Below are positions 45,579 through 53,109 of a stretch of DNA of 64,000 bases, piece by piece. How positions within the stretch are numbered: the stretch's first letter is position 1; the number at the start of each line of letters is the position of its first letter. The notes under the pieces were generated by a model, which was given only the letters and a program-made list of their open reading frames with translations, was not told the origin of the DNA and did not search any database. Made by a program: the position numbers and the translations under genes. The stretch spans positions 1 to 64,000 of the forward strand of contig JAWKNY010000004.1 of the NCBI GenBank assembly GCA_041391485.1, in the 5' to 3' direction. The stretch comes from JACKAF01 sp041391485. GTDB taxonomy: Bacteria > Bdellovibrionota > FAC87 > UBA2466 > JACKAF01.

Positions 45579-46013
45579 TGTTGATATATTCGCTGAAGAG
45601 TTTAAAGAGTTCTTTTTCCGCGGCGGGAGCAACAGCTCCCTTGAGGAAAAAGGGAGCGCTAGCGTCCCTTTGATTTCAAAATCGAAAGCCACTTGTGTTT
45701 TCTCGCCGGCCGGTTGGAAACTCCACGCTCCGTCGAGCGTTGTAAAACCCACACCCGGGATGGAATTGACGACAATCCGGGTTTCCTCCCGCAAAAACTT
45801 TGTCTGGAATTCAATCTGGATGTTGTAGCCTCCGTAACTCAGCGGGCTAAACGTCCAGTGGTAACGATCCTCTCCAAGGTCTTCGCTCGCTTTTAGCCCA
45901 GGGAAATGGGGAAACAGGGAGCGTTCAAAGTCCCAGAAAAAATCCATCGTCTTTGGAGTGGACAACGGGCTTTGAATTTCTTTCTGGTAGTGGATGCCTA
46001 TCTGGATTGCCAT
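45553..46013 (-). CDS. SRPBCC (START-like) domain protein, frameshifted
   Basis: ATG 46013 gives MAIQIGIHYQKEIQSPLS, then WDFERSLFPHFPGLKASEDLGEDRYHWTF, YNIQIEFQTKF and DGAWSFQPAGEKTQVAFDFEIKG, typical of the SRPBCC/coenzyme-Q-binding fold. The frame as given runs on into lnt. After one base correction at CCCTTTTTC (about 45650), it instead ends PFFLKGAVAPAAEKELFKLF and then INNVEKAIQS, stopping at TAG 45553 and overlapping lnt by 26 bases. That ending fits the family, so the fusion is an artefact. Role unknown; the fold binds lipids or hydrophobic ligands. Confidence 0.7.
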
Positions 46014-46138
46014 TTCAAAAATACTATCCTTACGCCCATAGGCTCGCAACCGCAAAACGGTAATTTGCTTAACACCACAAAGAGAGTGGGATAGGATCTT
46101 GCTTTTTCAACGCCAAGAAATCTGTTGGAGAACATGCA

Positions 46139-46732
46139 ATGAAATGGGTTCGGGATCTTTATGACTGGGTGCTGAAGTGGTCGGACTCTCCGTATGGGAC
46201 GTGGGCGTTGTTCCTGATAGCGTTTGCGGAATCCTCTTTTTTTCCTGTTCCACCGGACGTGCTGTTGATTGCCTTGTGTGTAGGCCGCCCCCGGCGCGCA
46301 ATGTGGTACGCGCGTGTTTGTCTCGCTGGGAGTGTGCTGGGTGGTTTTGCGGGCTATTATATCGGCGCGGTGTTTTGGGATACGGTGGGGCACTACTTTT
46401 TCCAGTACGTCCCGGGCTTCACAGAGGAAGTTTTCTTACGCGTGCGTTCCCTATATCAAGCGCATGCGGGCTGGGCGATTTTTGCCGCGGGTTTTACGCC
46501 CATTCCTTACAAGATCTTCACGATTGCGGCAGGGATCGCCGAAATTAACCTAGGTGTCTTTTTTATTGCTTCGCTTGCCTCTCGCGGCCTGCGCTTTTTC
46601 CTGGTGGGAGGTGCCATCTTACTCCTGGGAGACAAGGTAAAGATCTACATCGATAAGTACTTCAACTGGTTTGCGAGTGCTTTTACGATTCTGTTGATCG
46701 GGGGATTTCTGATCTTAAAGAAGGTGTTCTAA
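46139..46732 (+). CDS. DedA/YqaA family membrane protein
   Basis: The 197-residue protein has the YqaA-type order: WALFLIAFAESSFFPVPPDVLLIALCVG (loop with conserved acidic and prolines), GSVLGGFAGYYIGAVFWD, AIFAAGFTPIPYKIFTIAAGIAEINLGVFFIASLASRGLRFFLVG, and a last membrane helix. DedA proteins are linked to flipping of lipid carriers across the inner membrane; the YqaA branch is less studied. It is convergent with the guanylyltransferase gene, with a four-base overlap. Confidence 0.88.
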   Translation: MKWVRDLYDWVLKWSDSPYGTWALFLIAFAESSFFPVPPDVLLIALCVGRPRRAMWYARVCLAGSVLGGFAGYYIGAVFWDTVGHYFFQYVPGFTEEVFLRVRSLYQAHAGWAIFAAGFTPIPYKIFTIAAGIAEINLGVFFIASLASRGLRFFLVGGAILLLGDKVKIYIDKYFNWFASAFTILLIGGFLILKKVF

Positions 46733-47778
46733 GGATCAAACCGTTCAGCCGCTTCTTTAACTTTCTGATCGAGATCGCGTCGGGTGATAAGAAGACGCCC
46801 TTCATGCTCCACCACAACGACGTTGTCGAGTCCAATGACAGCAACCTTGGTGGAAGCCGGCACCTGCACCAAACAGCCTTTGCTTTCGCTAAATAGCGTG
46901 TCGCCACTGACACTCAGGTTTTCACCCTCCCGAGAAGCCCGCTGCTCATAAACCGCATTCCAGGAACCCAGGTCGCTCCAGACGATGTCCGCTGGAAGGA
47001 CAAAGACGTTCTCGGCCTTTTCCATGATGGCCTTGTCGATGGGTAGGCTTGCGACTTTGGGATAGACGGCCTCCACATTTCCTTCAGTGACGGCAGTGGA
47101 AAGCTGGCGGAGCATCTCGGGCTGCCATTTCTCAAAGGCAGAAAGAATGGCTTGCAGCGACCAAACAAAAATCCCGCTGTTCCAAAAAAAATTGCCGGAG
47201 GCCAGAAAAGTCTTGGCCCGAGCTTCATCGGGCTTTTCTACAAAGCGGCTGACCTTAAACACACCTTCGGTTTCGCTGGCTTTTCCTTTTTCGATATAGC
47301 CGTAACCTGTGTGCGGTTCTGTGGGGGAGATTCCCAGTGTCACAAGCGCGTTTTCGCTGCTTGCAAAGTGAACGGCGTGCTTGAGTAAGTCGAGCCACTT
47401 GTCTGGCGTGCCAACGTGGTGATCCGCAGGGAAGACGGCCATCACCGTTTCAGGCGAAAAACCACTCGCTTTCAGCGAAAGGGCTGAAAGCAGAACGCAG
47501 GCTGCGGTGTTGCGCCCCATGGGTTCAAGGACCCAGTTAGTAATTTCAGGGATTTCTTCTGCGAGCAGGGTTTGGTGCGCTTCCAAACCGCACACCGCGA
47601 TCCGTTCCGGATCGGTCAAACTCAAGCAGCGGTGGTAGGTGGCTCGCAACAAAGATTCTTCGCCAACAAGTTTAAGAAATTGTTTTGGGTAATGTTTGCG
47701 GCTAAGCGGCCAAAAACGTGTGCCGCTACCGCCTGCCATAATCAAGCAAACGGGAGATTTAGTTGGGAGTGCGCCCAT
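46729..47778 (-). CDS. manC: Mannose-1-phosphate guanylyltransferase
   Basis: The enzyme makes GDP-mannose for glycans. Visible are CLIMAGGSGTRFWPLSRKHYPKQF, LEPMGRNTAACVLLSAL, VFPADHHV, TLGISPTEPHTGYGYIEKG, RFVEKPD, NFFWNSGIFVW and DIVWSDLGSWNAVYE. It has only the nucleotidyltransferase and left-handed-helix part (349 residues). The cupin/PMI-like C-terminal domain usual in bifunctional ManC is coded by the next gene, which overlaps its start by 20 bases. So the pair acts as a split enzyme or two partners. Confidence 0.93.
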   Translation of the reverse strand: MGALPTKSPVCLIMAGGSGTRFWPLSRKHYPKQFLKLVGEESLLRATYHRCLSLTDPERIAVCGLEAHQTLLAEEIPEITNWVLEPMGRNTAACVLLSALSLKASGFSPETVMAVFPADHHVGTPDKWLDLLKHAVHFASSENALVTLGISPTEPHTGYGYIEKGKASETEGVFKVSRFVEKPDEARAKTFLASGNFFWNSGIFVWSLQAILSAFEKWQPEMLRQLSTAVTEGNVEAVYPKVASLPIDKAIMEKAENVFVLPADIVWSDLGSWNAVYEQRASREGENLSVSGDTLFSESKGCLVQVPASTKVAVIGLDNVVVVEHEGRLLITRRDLDQKVKEAAERFDP

Positions 47779-48133
47779 AACGATCCTTCAAGCGAACGAC
47801 ATCGTGAAGCTGGGGCGTAGAAACTTCGAAAACGCGACAGTCTTTGACCGCAATCATGCGGTGGACGTAGCCGGGAGGGATATGAAAGCCTTCACCGGGA
47901 AGGAGTGTAATGGTTTGGAGATCGGATTCCGATGGCCCGCATTCGAACTGCATCTCACCGGACTCCAGGAAAATCGTCTCTTCTTTTTCTTTGTGGTACT
48001 GCAGACTCAGACTTTCTCCTGCTTTAATAAAGAGGAGTTTGCCGACGTATTGCTGCGTTTTCCCCCAAAGTAGCTCGTGCCCCCAAGGCTTGTCCGTGCG
48101 CTCCACCGTAATTTTTGTTCTATTCCCGGACAT
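47759..48133 (-). CDS. Cupin domain protein, mannose-6-phosphate isomerase type II-like
   Basis: The 124-residue product is one cupin: VERTDKPWGHELLW, LSLQYHKEKEETIFLESGEMQFE with the metal His pair, LLPGEGFHIPPGYVHRMIAV. It matches the C-terminal domain of bifunctional ManC. Because it overlaps the manC gene, the two are made together. It may form the isomerase or act in sugar-nucleotide regulation. Confidence 0.85.
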   Translation of the reverse strand: MSGNRTKITVERTDKPWGHELLWGKTQQYVGKLLFIKAGESLSLQYHKEKEETIFLESGEMQFECGPSESDLQTITLLPGEGFHIPPGYVHRMIAVKDCRVFEVSTPQLHDVVRLKDRYGRTPN

Positions 48134-48180
48134 CTACTTTGGTTTAGCAGATAATTTCGCGTGTGGGAAACTGAGTTTTG

Positions 48181-48705
48181 TTAGGGAACCTGCGCGTAGC
48201 AGGCAATCACTGTATTCGACGAGTCGAGGATGAGCATTAGATAGAAGCGCCTTTGAGGGCTGCGGAAGGTGAGGGCTTTGCCGATGGGATCCATCTGCAG
48301 GCTGAGCGTGGAAAAATAGACAGCATTGCCCCCGAGTGTCCCGACATTCGCCATGGCGGTGATCCGAAGCGAGCTGACCATTCGGGTGTCATAGGGGCGG
48401 TTTTCCTCGAGAAAGACGGGGCCGGGGCCTGTGCCGCCCGGCACGTGGAGAGTGATGGGGACCGACGACGGATTGTTCGGGGGGATCGTCAGTCCGATAA
48501 GGCCGCTTTGGGCGCACGAGCCCTGCATCGATAAAATCAGCCGAAGGCTATGATCCACCGAGATTAGAGTGGAATCAGAGGCGACGCCTCTTTCGGCCCG
48601 GCGCAGGGTCGAAAACATCGAGAGCGTGCCATAGAGGAGAATCGTGAGCAGCGAGAGCGCTATCACGACTTCCAAAAGACCCATACCGGCACGAGAGTAT
48701 CGCAT
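48181..48705 (-). CDS. Type IV pilin-like (pseudopilin) protein
   Basis: The N-terminus has a prepilin signal, MRYSRAGMGLLEVVIALSLLTILLYG: a short basic leader ending in Gly, then Met-Gly-Leu-Leu-Glu with Glu at mature +5, and a hydrophobic helix. The globular part includes NPSSVPITLHVPGG, SSLRITAMANV and RRFYLMLILDSS. Prepilin peptidase would cleave after the leader Gly. No other pilus or type II secretion genes are nearby, so it is an isolated minor pilin or pseudopilin. Confidence 0.8.
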   Translation of the reverse strand: MRYSRAGMGLLEVVIALSLLTILLYGTLSMFSTLRRAERGVASDSTLISVDHSLRLILSMQGSCAQSGLIGLTIPPNNPSSVPITLHVPGGTGPGPVFLEENRPYDTRMVSSLRITAMANVGTLGGNAVYFSTLSLQMDPIGKALTFRSPQRRFYLMLILDSSNTVIACYAQVP

Positions 48706-48759
48706 GCATCGGTTATCGGTAGTCTTGGGGTGTAGGCTTAAATGAGGGGCGAGGGGGGA

Positions 48760-49572
48760 CTAGCCTTTGGGCTCGGATTTGCGGACGAGGTAATTTTTGA
48801 CTTCGCCTTTGTTCTTCAGGAATTCGGCGTTTTCTTTGGCGGTGTCGAAATTGGGAAAATAGCCGAGCCACACTCTGAACCAGGTGGTCTTCTTCTCACC
48901 GAGCTGCTTGGCGGAGAGGTACGCGTGGGGAAACCGAGCTTCTTGAGCGACTCGATGCGCGCTTCAGCGTCCTGTTTATTGGGATAAGAGCCAATCTGGA
49001 CCGTGTACGCGCCTTCTCCAAAGCTCACGGGGACGGTGGGTAAGGCGTTGGGTTGTCTTGTCGCCGTTGCCGTTTTTCCGTTGCGAGCCTGATTCGAGAA
49101 GGGCGTTGACCTTCGGGTTTTTCAGCACGTGATCGGCGTTATATTTTTGTGATTTTTCGAGGAGCGAATCGCCGAGAGGGCTACGGGCCGTCGCTTTTTT
49201 GGGGATGAGTTTGAGCGGTTCCGCTGTGGGCGGCACCGTGTTCTCGACGTACTCGTTGCTAGTGGGGGCGTGGGCGGCGCCGTGCGGTGCCGCTGGCTCG
49301 GTGATCTCCGCGAGGCTAGAGTGGCCACTGGTTACCGTGCTGCCGTGGGACTCCGCGCGCCCTTCGGTGGAAAGCTTGGGAGCCGGCTGAGTGGCAAGCC
49401 CTGCGGGCTCACGTTCGGTGAGGGCAAGCCCATCGCCTTCCAGGCGAGCGGTCGTGAGGCCTTTGCCGACGAGAATGCCGACGGTGAACATCAGCATCGC
49501 CACAAATACAAAGAGGGCGAAAATTACGGCAATTTCCTTATGGTCGAATCTGAGTGCTGTTTGTCGTGACAT
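48760..49572 (-). CDS. SPOR-domain membrane protein, frameshifted
   Basis: One membrane segment (IAVIFALFVFVAMLMFTVGILVG) follows a short cytoplasmic start. A long polar linker leads to a C-terminal SPOR domain, AYTVQIGSYPNKQDAEARIESLKKLGF, which continues in another frame as WFRVWLGYFPNFDTAKENAEFL and ends at TAG 48760. SPOR domains bind denuded peptidoglycan at the septum. Two base shifts (about 49020-49030 and 48920) separate the parts. Typical FtsN-like layout, but FtsN identity is not established. Confidence 0.8.
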
Positions 49573-49761
49573 GAAAATATAGAGGACGTTAGCTTAATCA
49601 TAGCGAAATTCCGGACTGAAGACAAACCTTGCGGCTTGACTGCGGCGGGCTAAAGCACCATTCTGTGGCACCGTAGCTGCGGAAGGCTTCTAGCTTTTCC
49701 AACGCTGCACCTCGTTAGTCGGCCAAGCGGTCGGTGCGGGAGTCGATAGTGGCCCGATTAT

Positions 49762-49839
49762 GGTGGGTGTAGCTCAGTTGGTTAGAGCATCAGATTGTGA
49801 TTCTGAGGGCCGGGGGTTCAAGTCCCCTCACCCACCCCA
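49762..49839 (+). tRNA. tRNA-His (anticodon GTG)
   Basis: GTGGGTG pairs with CACCCAC; the extra 5' G at 49762 faces C73, the identity element of tRNA-His. The anticodon arm TCAGA-TTGTGAT-TCTGA gives anticodon GTG, and CCA is encoded at 49837-49839. The accessory genes begin about 90 bases downstream, so this tRNA may be the integration site. Confidence 0.96.
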
Positions 49840-49931
49840 TTAGGCTATGCTGCGGTCCTATCGTTAACACTTCATACCGGGAATAATGCGCACTTTTTCT
49901 AGATCGGCGGCGTCACCTTTTCCTCGGAGAG

Positions 49932-51283
49932 TTGCTGAATGTTCCGGGGTATATATTCTTAAACCAGGACCTACTTGACGAGGTTCGGCAACTCTCCGGT
50001 GCCGATGGCAAGGGGACGGTCGATGAACTTGGTTTTCTTCCTCTTTACAATCGAATCGCCCAGGCGATTTTTCCATGGTGTTCGACGCTGACATCTCGGG
50101 CGCGATACTTCTTCCTAAGCTTGGCCGTCCTAGACATCGCGCTTGAGCGGGTGATTAACCGAAAGGCGGAAATCTCTGAGTTTGAGGAGGAGGGTTGGAC
50201 GCGAAGGTAAGAGAACGGCTGCATGCACTGATGAGGGAGGTAGGCGAATTGAAAAGGCGATATCCTTGTCTTTGGCACTTCGTTACCAGGACGCTCAAGG
50301 TATTTTCGGTGTTATCAAATGCCGACGATGGTTCGGTGCAGGTGATATTCAAATCCGCAATCGCGGGAGAATTCTCTCGTCAGATGCGGCGTTACCCAAA
50401 CGCCATCTACCGAGGCTCATGTCGTAGCCTTAAAATGTTCGCGTGTGACTCGTCGAATTACTCGCTGGTGGAAGCAAGACTCCTTGGCAAGAAGGTATTT
50501 GATGATGAATGGCAGAATCATGGGCGGCTCAGCCGAACTGAGGTAGAAGGGCTGGCGGAGTTCTGGGATCGAATGGAGGCAGAGGACAAGACTTTCGCCG
50601 AGGCAGAGCGCGAGTTTGCCAGAGTACCTGTTTGCCGAGATTTCCGCGGTTTTGAAATGGATGAACCTGAAGCCCGCTTTTTGTTTCAGAGAATACAAAG
50701 TGCATCCTCTTATCTGGCGCGGGTTTCACCAAGAAAAGTCGCAGATTTCGTAGCGAATGATATCGTGGATCTTCTTGCAATGGAGCAACTAGTTCAAGAG
50801 GAAAATAGAAAGCTTCTCTTCAGGTCTGGAAACCACATCGATATCGCTACCAGGGAGTTTCGGGCTCTCTATGGGTCGATAGTAAACCATCCGCACCATG
50901 CAAAAAGCGCTAAACTTCCTGTCTCGAATATAGGGAATTCGATTAGGTGGCTAGATGCCAATTGGCGGGCGTTTCCTGGGATTGAGGAATGGGGGCCAGT
51001 ATGGTTTCCAAACATCAGCGGCTTACTCTCAATGTGGTTGTCTCATGTCAATAAAGACGGCACTCCGAGCGAGCAGCTTCTTGATGATTTGCGTGCCCGA
51101 GCAGAGGAAGTGGTGCGCGGGCGCGGTACGGGAAAACAAGCGCCTCACGAGAAGACCACGCAAAAGCGGAAGGCCGAACAGGACAGCGATATACGCGAGG
51201 AACTCCAGGTCCGCGAGTCAAGCTTCCGACTGAGCAATGGGGCCCTCATCTTCCGAGACGTATCGAAAGCGGTAAAAACATGA
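49932..51283 (+). CDS. DUF6361-like protein, frameshifted; first gene of a putative defence cassette
   Basis: The first part (from about TTG 49932) contains FLNQDLLDEVRQLSG and GKGTVDELGFLPLYNRIAQAIFPWCSTLTSRARYFFLSLAVLDI, which matches the DUF6361 N-terminal pattern 'vDELGiG.irD.fsd.lFPg.STiqtRARYF'. The frame is lost at about 50205; the second frame continues with MREVGELKRRYPCLWHFV, NAIYRGSCRSLKMF (the 'siYwgglr.wgi' region), and a long helical C-terminus. Its TGA overlaps the next ATG (ATGA). No enzyme motif is visible. In families known to me DUF6361 occurs beside nucleases and helicases, which fits here. The family call is from memory of its signature and should be checked. Confidence 0.6.
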
Positions 51284-53109
51284 GGCATCCGGTTGAAGTT
51301 CGAATGCTGGAGGCCCTGGTTCCCCCTGGGGACTATGAGCTGGAATGCCTGGTGGCAACAACTTACAGTCTGGATCCCTCTGTGCTACTTGCCATTATTT
51401 CTGCGGCAACACTTGAGTGGAATGAGTCCGATGGGAGTGTTGGCTTTGACGGCCTAAACAAGGAAGAGTGTCGCCGCGTCCTAGTGGACAATCGGAGAAA
51501 ATGCCTCTTGTACGTCGATCATCACGGTCCATTCGATATGAGGCAAAATGGCCTTACCGCCCTTGAAAAGATAGTCGTTGACCAGGTGGTAAAGAAGGTT
51601 GGGCGAGACTCCCATGATGTGGGGAGTCTGCACACCAAGTTCGTTCTTGCTATGTATAAGAGTTCTTCAGGGACTGTCCTGGGTCGTTTGTACATAGGAA
51701 GCAAGAATCTCACTTCATCACAGAACCAGGAATTCGGCACGGTGTTTGAGTTGGTGCAATCGTCGAAAAGGATGCCATCCGAGTTTCGTAGTTCGCTGAC
51801 AGGTTTCTTGTCTTACTTGAGAGAAACTGAATCGATAGGTGTTGATAGTCGACGATTGAACCCTCTCAGTCGGGCGATTCAGCTCCTTGCTAGTCACAAA
51901 CTTGAGCCTCTTGATTCCTCTCTCCGTTTTTTTTGGCAGGGCCGAAGGTTTGGGAGCATGGTAAAAGGTCGAGAACCCCGATTGAGTGAGTCGGTTATCC
52001 CACTTCTCGGGAATGGATGGGACCAAGGCTTCATCTATAGTCCTTGGGCGAGGAGGTCCGTTGTTGAAAGGATTCATACAACACTTGGAAAGACCGCCAA
52101 ACTGAAGGTGCTGTGCCTAAAGGAGCCGTGCCTTTCGACCTTCAAACATGAGAATGTTCGTTATCAGTTCAACTATTCTTCGACAGGCCGACTCCAGAGT
52201 CATCAGTCTCACGCAAAAATCTACTATTTTACGAAAGGTACCCGGGGTCTGCTGATCTTTGGTTCGGCGAACTGCACGCCGGATGGTTGGGGACTTATAG
52301 AGACTGGAACCTGTAAACCAAATGCTGAAATATTGGTTTCAGTGGAGGTTCACTCCAAAGATTACCGCTATCTAACCAATATCGTGGGCGCTGCAGAAGG
52401 AATTGTTGCAAAGCCCCCCAAGGAGACCGAGATGGAACTCGTCCTGGCGTTCTTGAATTCGATTCAAGTCGGGGTTGCTTACTCGCCGCGGAATAGAGCT
52501 CTGCGCTACGAGATCGATTCGTCCAGAGAGTTGAGTAAGGTGCGGCGGCGAGTTGTGATTACACATGAGCTAATCGAACCAATCGAAGGGTCTCACGAAG
52601 AATGTATTGAGGTATGGGATGGGCAGCCGAAAGCCACGGAAGTCATCAAATCATGGGGAAAAGCGGACTTGTTTCGTGTTTCTTCTTTGATTCGAATTGC
52701 CTGCCCTTCTCTCGAAGTTGAAACTCACCTCATTGTAGAGCTTGATGAGCAGTTTTATGAGGGACGGAGCCGATTGGGTGTATTGAAATACAGTGCCAGT
52801 GAAATCCTGTCGTCGCTCGCTCAACTAATGGAGGTTCAAATTCCCGACGAAAATACCAAGAAGAGCGAGGTCGCCCCATCCGCGGTATTTGGAAGGCAAC
52901 TGCATGTGCTCCTCGATGGGCTTCGGCTCGAGAGATACGCATACCAAATGTCCCGACTAAAGATAAGGGAGCCCAATACCTTCAATACCAAGAAAATCCG
53001 AGTTGATCGACTCCTTGATGAGTTGCGGAAAAACGAAGAGCTGCGGGCGGAGAGGTCCCTGGACCTTTTCTGCGAGAGTCTGGACAAGATACATGGAATC
53101 CTCAGTTAA
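51280..53109 (+). CDS. Phospholipase-D-type (HKD) nuclease-like protein
   Basis: The 609-residue protein has two HKD-type half sites. The first is SLHTKFVLAMYKSS with GRLYIGSKNLTSS (His 118, Lys 120, GSKN 140-143). The second is SHAKIYYFTKG with LLIFGSANCTPDGWG (His 311, Lys 313, GSAN 328-331). Both have His-x-Lys and the later Gly-Ser-x-Asn, as in PLD-family nucleases; the Asp of the classic HKD motif is absent, as in many of them. There is no signal peptide, so it acts in the cytoplasm. ATG overlaps the upstream stop, and its own end overlaps the helicase start by 17 bases. Likely a DNA-cutting effector of the cassette. Confidence 0.8.
   Translation: MRHPVEVRMLEALVPPGDYELECLVATTYSLDPSVLLAIISAATLEWNESDGSVGFDGLNKEECRRVLVDNRRKCLLYVDHHGPFDMRQNGLTALEKIVVDQVVKKVGRDSHDVGSLHTKFVLAMYKSSSGTVLGRLYIGSKNLTSSQNQEFGTVFELVQSSKRMPSEFRSSLTGFLSYLRETESIGVDSRRLNPLSRAIQLLASHKLEPLDSSLRFFWQGRRFGSMVKGREPRLSESVIPLLGNGWDQGFIYSPWARRSVVERIHTTLGKTAKLKVLCLKEPCLSTFKHENVRYQFNYSSTGRLQSHQSHAKIYYFTKGTRGLLIFGSANCTPDGWGLIETGTCKPNAEILVSVEVHSKDYRYLTNIVGAAEGIVAKPPKETEMELVLAFLNSIQVGVAYSPRNRALRYEIDSSRELSKVRRRVVITHELIEPIEGSHEECIEVWDGQPKATEVIKSWGKADLFRVSSLIRIACPSLEVETHLIVELDEQFYEGRSRLGVLKYSASEILSSLAQLMEVQIPDENTKKSEVAPSAVFGRQLHVLLDGLRLERYAYQMSRLKIREPNTFNTKKIRVDRLLDELRKNEELRAERSLDLFCESLDKIHGILS

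Noticed and set aside
43962..46055. 697-residue SRPBCC-Lnt fusion protein
   Set aside because: One missing base explains it; the separate genes have natural ends.
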